This document shows positions 13,833-21,283 of a stretch of DNA of 21,283 nt, one piece after another. Source of the stretch: Candidatus Hydrogenedentota bacterium (GTDB lineage Bacteria; Hydrogenedentota; Hydrogenedentia; Hydrogenedentales; CAITNO01); NCBI GenBank assembly GCA_903822375.1, contig CAIJOU010000245.1:1-21283 (forward strand), given 5' to 3'. The notes beneath the pieces were generated by a model, which was given only the letters and a program-made list of their open reading frames with translations, ran no database searches and was not told the origin of the DNA. The translations under genes and the position numbers were made by a program. Numbering within the stretch: position 1 is the first letter of the stretch; every line of letters begins with the position of its first letter.

Positions 13833-14816
13833 ATGAAAGTAATCGTGATAGTCGGGGTGGCGACGCTGGCGTTGCTTTTCATCGTGGCGTTGGTCATGAA
13901 GCGTTCGCTCAAGCCCGACGAGAGCGAGCGTGTGCGCGTTGTGGCCTCCCAGTCGCCCTTTGACCAGGCCCGGGCATGGCGCGACTTGGAGTTTGTCGTT
14001 GGTCTCGGTCCGCGGCCCGCGGGTTCCGAAAAAGCCGCCGCATTGCGCCAGTACCTCGCCGGCGAAATCCGCGGCATCGGACTGGAGGTGCGGCAACACG
14101 CCTTTGAGGCAAAGACGCCGGTTGGACCAAAGTCCATGGTGAACCTCATTACGGAGATCAAAGGGGCGCGCGAGGACGTCATTCTCCTCACCAACCACTA
14201 TGACACCAAGCAGTTCGACAAATTCACCTTTGTCGGGGCAAACGACGGCGGCTCCACGACGGCGTGGATGCTGGAGATGGCCCGTGCATTGAAATCGCGC
14301 ACGGGGAGGGGCTGCACGCTCTGGCTCGCCTGGCTTGACGGCGAGGAGTCCTTCGGCAAATGGACTGCCGACAACAGTCTCTACGGCAGCCGCGCGCTGG
14401 TGGCGCATCTCAAGGAGAAGGGCGAACTGTCAAAGATTCGTGCGGTGATAAACGTGGACATGATCGGCGACGCCTACCTGTGTATCCACCGCGATCCCGA
14501 TGCGCCGACTTGGCTGCTCAATCCGGTATGGGACACGGCGCGGCGTTTTGGGTATATGCGGCATTTCGGCCTTTCGGCCCGAAAAGTGGAAGACGACCAC
14601 ATCCCCTTCCGCGAGGCGGGCATACCGGCGCTGGAGATAATTGATTTTTCCTACGGGGGATCCCTGGTGCAGCATGGGCAGAACTGGCACACGGCCCAGG
14701 ACACGCTGGACAAGGTGCGCGCGGAGAGCTTGAAGGCGGTTGGAGATGTCATCTATCATTCACTTTCAGTGATTGAGGCCCAGCTGGACAGGCAGGGAAC
14801 ACGGCCCGCTTCATGA
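13833..14816 (+). CDS. Membrane-anchored M28-family metallopeptidase or glutaminyl-peptide cyclotransferase-like enzyme
   Basis: With ATG 13833 the product has 327 residues: one N-terminal membrane helix (2-22), a basic stop, and an M28 domain facing the periplasm. Metal and catalytic residues are His122 and Asp124 in NHYDTK, Asp138 in GANDGGS, Glu171-Glu172 in DGEES, Asp209 in INVDMIG, and His286 in WHTAQDT. The stretches WTADNSLYGSR after DGEES and VEDDHIPF before the WHT resemble glutaminyl cyclases, which convert N-terminal Gln to pyroglutamate with one zinc, more than typical aminopeptidases. The aminopeptidase residue set is also intact, so activity is undecided. The start is uncertain (13800 and 13809 are alternatives); no strong ribosome binding site is seen. 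The gene overlaps the histidine kinase start by ATGA, indicating translational coupling. Confidence 0.82.
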   Translation: MKVIVIVGVATLALLFIVALVMKRSLKPDESERVRVVASQSPFDQARAWRDLEFVVGLGPRPAGSEKAAALRQYLAGEIRGIGLEVRQHAFEAKTPVGPKSMVNLITEIKGAREDVILLTNHYDTKQFDKFTFVGANDGGSTTAWMLEMARALKSRTGRGCTLWLAWLDGEESFGKWTADNSLYGSRALVAHLKEKGELSKIRAVINVDMIGDAYLCIHRDPDAPTWLLNPVWDTARRFGYMRHFGLSARKVEDDHIPFREAGIPALEIIDFSYGGSLVQHGQNWHTAQDTLDKVRAESLKAVGDVIYHSLSVIEAQLDRQGTRPAS

Positions 14817-16108
14817 CGGAAACTCGGCAGGAAAGCCTTCCTTGGCTTGATGACGCGTCTCGGACAGACATCCGGTGCGCCGTGGAGGCGCTGTATCGCG
14901 TCCACGGCCTCATGGGTGCATTGACCGATTTGGACGCGCTTCTCGTGCGCATCAGCGAGGAAAGCCGTTCCGTGGCCGGGGCCGAGGCCGCTTCCGTGAT
15001 CCTGTACGATGAGCAGGCGGACGAGTTGTATTTTGAGGTTGCCCTGGGCGACACGGGCGACCAGGACCGGCTCAAGCGCGAAATACGGCTCAAGATGGGG
15101 CAGGGCATTGCGGGCAGCGCCGCGGCCTCGCGCAGCACGCTCAACATCGCCGATGCGGGCGGCGACCCGCGCTTCTTCCGTGACGCCGATTCGGCCAGCC
15201 AGTTCCAGACCCGCAACCTGCTTGCGGTGCCCATGATCGAACGGGGTCATCTTATCGGCGTGCTCGAGGTGCTCAACAAGGTGGGCGCGGACACATTCTC
15301 CCCGCTTGACGTGCATGTCATGGAGATGTTCTCCGGCATTGCGGCGGCCGCGGTGGCCAACGCCCGCCTGATTGAACGGGAGATCAAGACGGAACGCCTT
15401 GCCGCCATCGGCCAGGCCATTGCGGGGATGACCCATCACATCAAGAACATCATCACGGGGCTCAACAGCAGCACCGAACTCATAGACATGTCCCTGGATC
15501 GCGGCAACCGTGAGGTCATGGACCGCACCTGGCCCGTGCTGAAGCGCAGCGTCCGGCGCATCTCCAATTTTGTGCAGGACCTGCTTTCACTTTCCAAGCC
15601 CCGCAGACCGATGCGTCACGAGTGCAACCTGGCCGGTCTGGTGGGCGAGGCGCGCGATTCCGTGCGCGACCTGTTTAACACCAAGCACATCGAAATGTCC
15701 GTTGACTTGTCGGGCGTGGACGGAAGGGTTTGGCTGGAGGCGGACGGCATCTACCGGTGCCTGCTTAATCTTCTGAACAACGCCGCCGACGCATTGCCCG
15801 CCGCTGGGGGGCGCGTATGGGTGCGCGCCTGGAGCACGCCGCCGGACACGCTTGAGATCGAGGTCGCCGATGACGGACCCGGGGTGCCCGCCGAGGTCCG
15901 CGAAAGCATTTGGGATCCCTTCTTTTCCACCAAGGGTGCGCGCGGGACGGGGTTGGGCCTTGCCACGACGGCGAAGGTGATCCAAGAGCACGAAGGAACG
16001 ATAAACCTGGCCCGTTCCGGGTCCGGGGCTTGTTTTCACATTGTGCTGCCCGGCGCGATTCGTCCGGCATGCAGCGCGGAAGAATCATTGGGAGAGAGCA
16101 AACAGTGA
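14813..16108 (+). CDS. Soluble sensor histidine kinase with GAF domain
   Basis: The 431-residue protein lacks membrane helices. Residues about 20-190 form a GAF sensory domain, followed by a linker helix and a dimerisation/phosphoacceptor region with His208 in HHIKN. It then has a HATPase domain: N box NLLNNAADAL (319-328), DDGPGVP (353-359), and GTGLGLA (378-384). The H box has His in place of the usual Glu after the phosphoacceptor and lacks the NPL Pro, a departure from the common HEIRNPL form. By family it autophosphorylates and passes phosphate to a response regulator; none is in the window, so it is an orphan here. The ATG at 14813 overlaps the previous stop by four bases (ATGA). The GAF ligand cannot be predicted. 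Confidence 0.92.
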   Translation: MTETRQESLPWLDDASRTDIRCAVEALYRVHGLMGALTDLDALLVRISEESRSVAGAEAASVILYDEQADELYFEVALGDTGDQDRLKREIRLKMGQGIAGSAAASRSTLNIADAGGDPRFFRDADSASQFQTRNLLAVPMIERGHLIGVLEVLNKVGADTFSPLDVHVMEMFSGIAAAAVANARLIEREIKTERLAAIGQAIAGMTHHIKNIITGLNSSTELIDMSLDRGNREVMDRTWPVLKRSVRRISNFVQDLLSLSKPRRPMRHECNLAGLVGEARDSVRDLFNTKHIEMSVDLSGVDGRVWLEADGIYRCLLNLLNNAADALPAAGGRVWVRAWSTPPDTLEIEVADDGPGVPAEVRESIWDPFFSTKGARGTGLGLATTAKVIQEHEGTINLARSGSGACFHIVLPGAIRPACSAEESLGESKQ

Positions 16109-16398
16109 AGATTAAAATCAAGGTCAAGAAACTGCTGAAAGATCCGGATTTCATCGGCTGGATGACATGGATCATCCTGACCATCGCGCTTTCCCCCTTG
16201 TGCGTTCATCTGATGTTCAAATACACCTACGACACGGCGTCGCCCATCGTCCGTTACGTCGTTGGCTTTTTTGCGGCGGCGATGCTGGCCGGCGTGCTTT
16301 CTCTGGGCATAAACGAACTGCTGTTCCGGCTGCGCCGGAAGCGTGAGGCGTCCAAACGCAAGGTTTTGAAAAAGACGGGCAAGGGTCGCGCGCGCTAG
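16105..16398 (+). CDS. Small basic two-helix membrane protein
   Basis: This 97-residue protein starts at GTG 16105, overlapping the kinase stop by four bases (GTGA), with GGAG about 10 bases upstream. It has a lysine-rich head (VKIKIKVKKLLK), two hydrophobic segments (about 17-37 and 47-70) and an Arg/Lys-rich tail ending KGRAR. No known family is recognised. Position and coupling suggest it works with the GAF kinase or the following TPR protein, perhaps as an anchor or signalling partner, but this is inference. The frame is open much further upstream, but that is only a shadow of the kinase gene. Confidence 0.75.
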   Translation: MKIKIKVKKLLKDPDFIGWMTWIILTIALSPLCVHLMFKYTYDTASPIVRYVVGFFAAAMLAGVLSLGINELLFRLRRKREASKRKVLKKTGKGRAR

Positions 16399-16421
16399 GG
16401 GGCGCGAAAAGGGGAGTATCC

Positions 16422-17990
16422 ATGGCGAACATATGGGATACCGCGGAGAACGTCGAGAAGAATCCCGGCGACCATTCGCAGCGTTGGCGGCTTGCCAAGC
16501 AGCTCTACGGTGCCTGGGAATATGATCAGGCGCTGGAGCACCTGCTGGTGCTCAAGAAGACGGGGGAACCAAGGCTCAACGAGCGCCGATTCCTTGCCGC
16601 CTGTCTTTTCCGGCTGGGCCGGCATGATGAGGCGGTTGCGGAGTTGCGCGAGGCCATCGAATTGTGGCCGGACGAGGTCGGTCTACAGGAGCAGTTGACC
16701 CGGGTGCTGGAAAGCATGGGCGCCCATGCCCGGGCAAGGGAGGTGTGGGAGGAAATCGCCCGGAAGAACCCGGACCACCCGCTTGCGTCCAAAGCCATTA
16801 CCAAACTTAAGCGCCGCGAGGCGGCTGAAGCGCAGCCCGCGGTGGCGGGCATTCGGGCGGCGCGGGATATGACGGGGTACGAGGGTTTCCGGCGGGATTC
16901 AAAGGCTTTCTCCAGCGGGGGAGAAAGTGATTCTTCCGGGCCGGAACGGCCCGCCGGCACCGAAAGGAACACCATCGCCTGCTCGGCGTGCGGCGCTGCG
17001 AATGTGGAGACGGCGCCGCGGTGCTGGCAGTGCGGCGGGCGCATTGCCGACGATCCCTTCTCCGAATTTGACCGTACGGAAGACCCTGAAACCGGGGTGG
17101 CTTTCAGTCCTGAGACACTAAGCATGGCCGCCATCGCCACGGTTGTCGTGCTTCTGCTGCTTGGGCTGTATCTTTCGCTGTCCATGCTGGGAGCGGCCGG
17201 CCAGGGCGGAGCGGGCACGCCGACGCACACGGTTTGGGAACTTTATGAGCGCCAAATCGGTTACAGCCGGGCCATCACCGGGCTGGTGGCGATTCTGTTC
17301 TGGCCGCTGGCATTCCACTTGGCCGTGCTGCTGGTGAATCCCCCAAAGCCCGTGCCCGGCATGCTGATAACGCTTTCGGGGCTGCTCATGGGGTCACTGG
17401 CCTATGCAACATCGTTTCTGCCGCCTCCGCTGACGCCCCTGATGGTGTTCCTGCCCATGATCCTGTCGCTGATGCTGATACTGTCCACCTTCGGCATGCC
17501 GTTGGGCAGGGCCATGGGCGCCTGGGCGCTCCAGCTCGGCATGGTGCTGATACTGGCGGCCGCAACGTTTGTGGCGAGTGAGTCGTTCCTGCTCAAAGAG
17601 CCGCTGAATCCGTTGCGCGAGGCGGTGGCGGTGGCCAGAGTCATAGGCGCATCCGCCGGCGAGGCCGTCCCGGGCAACTACCGGTTTCCGCAGGAAGTGG
17701 TGCCCATTAACCAGAACATTGTTTGGCACCCCACCGGTTCCTCATGGCTTGACCGCCGGGCCGGGGAAGTGTCCTTCACGCTGTTGTCCGACCGGGAGGG
17801 GGCGCAGCTGAAGTTTCAAATCTATGATGAGACCGGCGCCCGCGTGTTCGACTATGTTCAGGAACGCCGTTACGTCAAGCTTTTCTCCGTGATCCCGGGG
17901 AAGAAATACACGGTTGCCGTTTCGGGCGAAAAGGGCGTCGGCGCGCAGGTCATTTTGGAGGGGCTGCTGCGGCCGGAGTTCCTGAACTAG
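16422..17990 (+). CDS. TPR, zinc-ribbon and multi-helix membrane protein of unknown function
   Basis: The 522-residue product has several parts. Residues 1-130 look like TPR or TPR-like helices (LAKQLYGAWEYDQALEHL, then AACLFRLGRHDEAVAELREAIELWP). A linker follows, then a four-Cys zinc-ribbon pattern (CSAC...CWQC) near 187-204. About five hydrophobic helices lie between 230 and 390, and a beta-rich C-terminal domain of about 120 residues ends in SVIPGKKYTVAVSGEKG and VILEGLLRPEFLN. The C-terminal part resembles pre-peptidase-like or beta-sandwich domains outside the membrane (weak). GGGGAG precedes ATG 16422, 23 bases after the small protein. The combination suggests a scaffold joining cytoplasmic partners to the envelope. 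The 3' end overlaps the convergent O-antigen-ligase-like gene by 41 bases. Confidence 0.8.
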   Translation: MANIWDTAENVEKNPGDHSQRWRLAKQLYGAWEYDQALEHLLVLKKTGEPRLNERRFLAACLFRLGRHDEAVAELREAIELWPDEVGLQEQLTRVLESMGAHARAREVWEEIARKNPDHPLASKAITKLKRREAAEAQPAVAGIRAARDMTGYEGFRRDSKAFSSGGESDSSGPERPAGTERNTIACSACGAANVETAPRCWQCGGRIADDPFSEFDRTEDPETGVAFSPETLSMAAIATVVVLLLLGLYLSLSMLGAAGQGGAGTPTHTVWELYERQIGYSRAITGLVAILFWPLAFHLAVLLVNPPKPVPGMLITLSGLLMGSLAYATSFLPPPLTPLMVFLPMILSLMLILSTFGMPLGRAMGAWALQLGMVLILAAATFVASESFLLKEPLNPLREAVAVARVIGASAGEAVPGNYRFPQEVVPINQNIVWHPTGSSWLDRRAGEVSFTLLSDREGAQLKFQIYDETGARVFDYVQERRYVKLFSVIPGKKYTVAVSGEKGVGAQVILEGLLRPEFLN

Positions 17991-19794
17991 CCGATGCGGC
18001 CTTGCCCATCCAGCGCGCCCAGCGCTGTTTCCAAGCATCGCGCTGGTCTGGCGGACAGTTTTTCATGAGGATGTCCCAGGCCTGCCCGTTTTCCGGCCAG
18101 CGGAAGAGGCACTGGCTGGCCGCGCTGAAGGCGAGGTCTTTCTTCCCCAGGGACTGGGCGCACCACGCGCGCAGCAAATGCACCCGGCCTATGTCCAGTC
18201 CCGGATTGGCGAGGTCGAGTTCGCGAAGCGCCTCCTCATTGCGTCCCTGATCCGACAGCAGTATGGCGTAGTCCTCGTGCACCTGCGTGCTGAACCCGCT
18301 CCAGGCAGCCGCCCTGCGGTAGAGTGATTCCGCCTCCGGCGCGTGTTTTATGTGGGCCGTTTCGGCCACGCGCAGCAGATAGCTTGGAATAAGCGTGTTC
18401 TGCACATGGGGCCAGAGGAAGAGCAGGCATACGCCCGGCACCACCCAAGAAACTGCGCGCCCCGGCCGGTATGGTCGGCAGGGACCGGGCCGCCCGCAGA
18501 GCAGCAGCAGTCCCGCCAGCGCATGGGGCGCGCTGTGCAGCGTGGCGTTGAACAATGCCGCCACGCCCAGTGCTGTCAGCGCACCCCACGCCTCGGGCAG
18601 CGGGCGGCAGACGGGCAGCACGGTACTCCCTTCCTTCCTTTGTCTTGAACCGACCAGCAGAAAGACGCCCACGAGAACGGCGATGCCCGCGAGCCCGTTT
18701 TCCGCGGCGAATTGGAGCGGTTCGCTGTGCGCAGTGTCGGCGTGCAGTTCGTTGTGGTAAAACGCCTTTCCGCCCGGCGCCCAAAGCACTTTGCCAAGAT
18801 AATAGGGACTTTGCAGGGCATAGTTGCAGAAGCCGACGCCGGCAAACGGATTCTCTTTGACCATTTCCACGGCGCCGTCCCACATCCACAAACGGACGCG
18901 GAAACCCACATCGGCGTTGCTGAAGGTCCGCGTGATGCGCCCTCCCAGTGTCGGCGCAAGCCACACGGCGGGCACCATGCAAGCCAGCAGGACGACCGTC
19001 ACGAGAACCACCGTGCGCCGCCGCAGGCTGGTTTGGAAATGCGTCCATGCGGTACGCCAGGGCACCGCCACCACGATCCCCACCGACGCGGCCAGCCAGG
19101 CGGTGCGTGAAATGGATATGTACAGGCCCGTTGCGATGACGGGCAGGCAGAACCGAACGGGCCAGATGAGGCGGGCCGGCAGGGGGGAGAGGCCAACCGT
19201 GTGCCGCAGCGTCATGGCCGCGCCCAGGGCCAGGATGACTGCGAGGTAGCTGCCCAGCAGGTCCTGGTTGCCGAACACGGAATAGGCCGCCTGGTCATAT
19301 CCCGAGAACACCGGAAACAGGAACGGTATCCAGCCCATGTATTGCAGGCACGCCAGCAGCGAAACCGCCGCGCCGGAGAACACCAGCGAGGCGCAAATCG
19401 CACGACCATGACGCGGCACAAGGTCGCAGACCACCAGTCCCGAAAGAACGATGAGAAAGAACCTTTGCATTCCAGCCATGGTCAACAGTGACTGGTGTCC
19501 CGCCAGCAGGGTGATGCAGCTGAGCCACAAGCCCAGCAGCACCAGCATGAACGGTGGTGCCATGGCATGCACCGGGGGGCGGCGCAGTGCATAGAGCACG
19601 CCCTGCACCAGCAGCGCGGCGCAGAGCGCGGCCTCCTTGGCGTGCAGGAAGGAGACCAGGTTGAACGACCACGCGAGCGATGCCGCAATGATCGTCACGC
19701 AAAGCACAATCAGACGCGCCGTGTCCAGGTGTTCCAAACGAGGCGCATTTTCAGCGGATGCGTTGACGGCGTTGTTATTCTGTCTTGGGGGCAT
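17950..19794 (-). CDS. O-antigen ligase-like (Wzy/WaaL family) membrane protein with C-terminal TPR
   Basis: The 614-residue protein has about 12 hydrophobic helices up to residue 470. Features of the O-antigen ligase/polymerase family are visible: an RTAWLAASVG helix, NPFAGVGFCNYA, and the periplasmic-loop motif HSEPLQFAAENGLAG. The last about 120 residues are helical repeats (for example LYRRAAAWSGFSTQVHEDYAILLSDQGRNEEAL), consistent with a TPR tail seen in many ligase-like proteins. It probably polymerises or transfers a glycan onto lipid A or another carrier at the periplasmic face, but glycan type is not known. It starts 23 bases after the stop of the permease gene on the same strand; no strong ribosome binding site is seen before ATG 19794. 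The tail overlaps the convergent TPR gene by 41 bases. Confidence 0.85.
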   Translation of the reverse strand: MPPRQNNNAVNASAENAPRLEHLDTARLIVLCVTIIAASLAWSFNLVSFLHAKEAALCAALLVQGVLYALRRPPVHAMAPPFMLVLLGLWLSCITLLAGHQSLLTMAGMQRFFLIVLSGLVVCDLVPRHGRAICASLVFSGAAVSLLACLQYMGWIPFLFPVFSGYDQAAYSVFGNQDLLGSYLAVILALGAAMTLRHTVGLSPLPARLIWPVRFCLPVIATGLYISISRTAWLAASVGIVVAVPWRTAWTHFQTSLRRRTVVLVTVVLLACMVPAVWLAPTLGGRITRTFSNADVGFRVRLWMWDGAVEMVKENPFAGVGFCNYALQSPYYLGKVLWAPGGKAFYHNELHADTAHSEPLQFAAENGLAGIAVLVGVFLLVGSRQRKEGSTVLPVCRPLPEAWGALTALGVAALFNATLHSAPHALAGLLLLCGRPGPCRPYRPGRAVSWVVPGVCLLFLWPHVQNTLIPSYLLRVAETAHIKHAPEAESLYRRAAAWSGFSTQVHEDYAILLSDQGRNEEALRELDLANPGLDIGRVHLLRAWCAQSLGKKDLAFSAASQCLFRWPENGQAWDILMKNCPPDQRDAWKQRWARWMGKAASASSGTPAAAAPPK

Positions 19795-19817
19795 GGCGGA
19801 ATATCCGTGGCAAGGTT

Positions 19818-21128
19818 TCAGGCCAGCACGGACACATCATACCCCAATCCGGCCACCGCCTTCCGCAACGCCTCCCCGTCGAGGCCGGACCCCAAGATGA
19901 CTGCCCTGCCGCCCGCAAGGTCCACTTCCACATTTCCCGCGCCTGCGGTCTTTTCCAGCGCGCCGCGCACCGCCGCCGCACAGTGCGAGCAGGTCATTCC
20001 CTTGACGCTCAGGGTCACGTGGGGCAGGTCGATCGGCTCCGGTGCGGGACGCATGTTCTTAAGCAGGCCGAGTATTCTCAGTTCCATTACGCTGTAGACC
20101 ACGACAGCCAGCAGCAGAACTGTGAACGCGTCGTTCATGCCGCCCATCTCGCCTTCATGGTGGTGGTGCGTGGCGACGGCAAATCCGGAATGGCCGACCA
20201 GCGCAACAAATGCGTCGTAGAAAAGTCCCGCCACCAGGGCAGAAACGGCGACTGAAAACACATACAGCACGGTGGTCCGGCGCCCCATCGTTTTCCAGAC
20301 CGTTGCGATGGTGGCCGCGTTGGTGGCCGGGCCGGCAATGAGAAACGCCAGCGCCGCGCCCGGCGAGGCGCCCATGTGTATGAATCCCACCGCCAGCGGT
20401 ATGCTGGCCGTGGCGCACACATACAGGGGAATGCCGATGGCGATCATCGCCAGCATGGCAAGAATGCCGCCGCCGATGTAGGGGGCCAGCGCGTCCGGCG
20501 GCACCAGCGCGCTGATCATGCCGGCAATGATGATGCCTGTCACCAGCGGCCGGGCAATGTCGCGGGGAAGCGTCACGAACCCGTAATGAAACACATGGCG
20601 TGCCCGCGCCCAGTACCCTTCTCCGGGCTTGTCTTCCATGCCGCAACTGCCGCCCGTGGCGCAGGCGTCGCCGCTGTCGGTCTTGCCGGTTCCCGGTGTT
20701 TCCGGTTCGCCGAACAGACTCACCAACAGTCCGCCGAAGAGGCCGCTCAAGAGTGCCACCACGGGCCGGTAAATGCCCAGCACCGGCCCCAGCATGCCCC
20801 AGGTGGCCGCAATCGAGTCCACGCCGGTCTGCGGCGTGGCGATGAGGAAACCCGTGGCGGCGGCGCGGCTGGCACCGTGCTGGCGCAGCGAGGCTGTCAC
20901 CGCGATGACGCCGCAGGAGCACAGCGGCAGTGGCACGCCGAGCATGACGCTCTTGAACACGGGCATAAAGCCCGGCCCGCCCAAATGGCGTTCCAGCCAT
21001 TTGGGCGACACAAAAGCGCTCAACAGTCCCGCCGCAAGGAAACCAAAGAGCAGATAGGGGGCCATCTGGCCCGCCACGGTCCAGGTTTCGTCGGCAACAT
21101 TCAATATGGCTGTCACAAGGTGCATCAT
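19818..21128 (-). CDS. SO_0444/YraQ-like metal efflux permease with C-terminal HMA domain
   Basis: The 436-residue product has two permease halves of the YraQ/ArsP-like (DUF318) type. The first holds LPLCSCG (67-73); the second holds GIPLYVCATASIPLAVG and AGPATNAATI (265-274). Between them is a Cys/Gly loop (CATGGSCG, 156-163); later comes a His-rich loop (HHHH, 321-324). The C-terminal HMA domain has the metal-binding GMTCSHC (377-383). This combination is typical of SO_0444-type copper or zinc efflux permeases, so export of Cu/Zn-like ions across the inner membrane is likely. ATG 21128 and ATG 21125 are adjacent; GGAG favours 21125 slightly. It is followed by the O-antigen-ligase-like gene after 23 bases, suggesting cotranscription. 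Confidence 0.88.
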   Translation of the reverse strand: MMHLVTAILNVADETWTVAGQMAPYLLFGFLAAGLLSAFVSPKWLERHLGGPGFMPVFKSVMLGVPLPLCSCGVIAVTASLRQHGASRAAATGFLIATPQTGVDSIAATWGMLGPVLGIYRPVVALLSGLFGGLLVSLFGEPETPGTGKTDSGDACATGGSCGMEDKPGEGYWARARHVFHYGFVTLPRDIARPLVTGIIIAGMISALVPPDALAPYIGGGILAMLAMIAIGIPLYVCATASIPLAVGFIHMGASPGAALAFLIAGPATNAATIATVWKTMGRRTTVLYVFSVAVSALVAGLFYDAFVALVGHSGFAVATHHHHEGEMGGMNDAFTVLLLAVVVYSVMELRILGLLKNMRPAPEPIDLPHVTLSVKGMTCSHCAAAVRGALEKTAGAGNVEVDLAGGRAVILGSGLDGEALRKAVAGLGYDVSVLA

Positions 21129-21199
21129 GTCACTCCGTTTGCCCTTAATGTATCAACGCAGGGGAGGGGGATGCTATTTCATGCGAAACCGATCGCACT

Positions 21200-21220
21200 G
21201 GGAGCGCCGGCGTCCCGCCG
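21200..21220. repeat. GC-rich dyad in the leader of the permease gene
   Basis: GGGA at 21200-21203 and TCCC at 21213-21216 flank CGCC/GGCG (21205-21212), a near-perfect palindrome with one extra base. An overlapping alternative hairpin is CGGCG (21208-21212) with CGCCG (21216-21220). It lies about 75-95 bases upstream of the permease start, in the leader or operator region. GC dyads of this form also occur as dispersed intergenic repeats in some genomes, so either reading is possible. The rest of 21129-21283 shows no convincing gene or promoter. Confidence 0.4.
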
Positions 21221-21283
21221 ACTCTTCTGTCTTTCTGTATTTGGGTATGCGTGGTGTCCTAAGTGAAGGTCTGCATAATTGAA

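Noticed and set aside
20376..21266. 296-codon open frame on the plus strand
   Set aside because: Antisense to the permease gene; His/Arg/Gly-rich translation without motif.

Overview
The window is a GC-rich bacterial chromosome segment with compact same-strand runs of genes. Its mix of genes points, by inference only, to an uncultured or heterotrophic member of a Planctomycetes/Hydrogenedentes-like lineage. The clues are divergent uroporphyrinogen-decarboxylase (URO-D) family proteins outside any heme locus, a pseudopilin with an N-terminal methylation motif and a C-terminal H-x-G-G/DGH region, and many secreted esterases and sugar-active enzymes. No rRNA, tRNA, CRISPR array, transposase or phage gene was seen.

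Layout. At 1-45 is the first 15 codons of a minus-strand gene leaving the window. A D-tagatose/D-psicose 3-epimerase-like sugar isomerase follows (233-1081, +). A membrane-anchored acetylxylan-esterase-like alpha/beta hydrolase (1206-2591, -) is convergent with it and divergent from a plus-strand run: URO-D family protein, NagD-like HAD phosphatase, second URO-D family protein, pseudopilin and GH16 lipoprotein (2702-7827). Two minus-strand genes come next, a polytopic membrane protein of unknown function (8064-9395) and a sialate O-acetylesterase-like SGNH enzyme (9533-10993). Then come plus-strand exported enzymes: an SGNH hydrolase (11294-12592) and a GDPD/PLC-like phosphodiesterase (12665-13687).

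The segment 13833-17990 (+) is a tightly coupled operon: a membrane-anchored M28/glutaminyl-cyclase-like enzyme, a soluble GAF histidine kinase, a 97-residue two-helix membrane protein, and a TPR-zinc-ribbon-membrane protein. The first three genes are joined by 4-base overlaps (ATGA and GTGA). The last gene overlaps tail-to-tail by 41 bases with a minus-strand O-antigen-ligase-like protein (17950-19794), which lies downstream of a metal-efflux type permease with a C-terminal HMA domain (19818-21128).

Functional picture (inference): much of the window deals with acquisition and trimming of polysaccharides (GH16, three esterase-type enzymes, a sugar epimerase) at the cell surface, plus a separate signalling module and a metal-export/surface-polysaccharide pair.

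The most unusual signal is non-coding. Both convergent intergenic gaps (around 1115-1200 and 7920-8018) hold the same design: two opposed arms, each of four units spaced exactly 9 bases apart and carrying a GGGA or GGAC core. A solo 9-base array lies at 9401-9427, and 7-base arrays lie at 4635-4669 and 11046-11073. These phased short repeats fall only in intergenic DNA.
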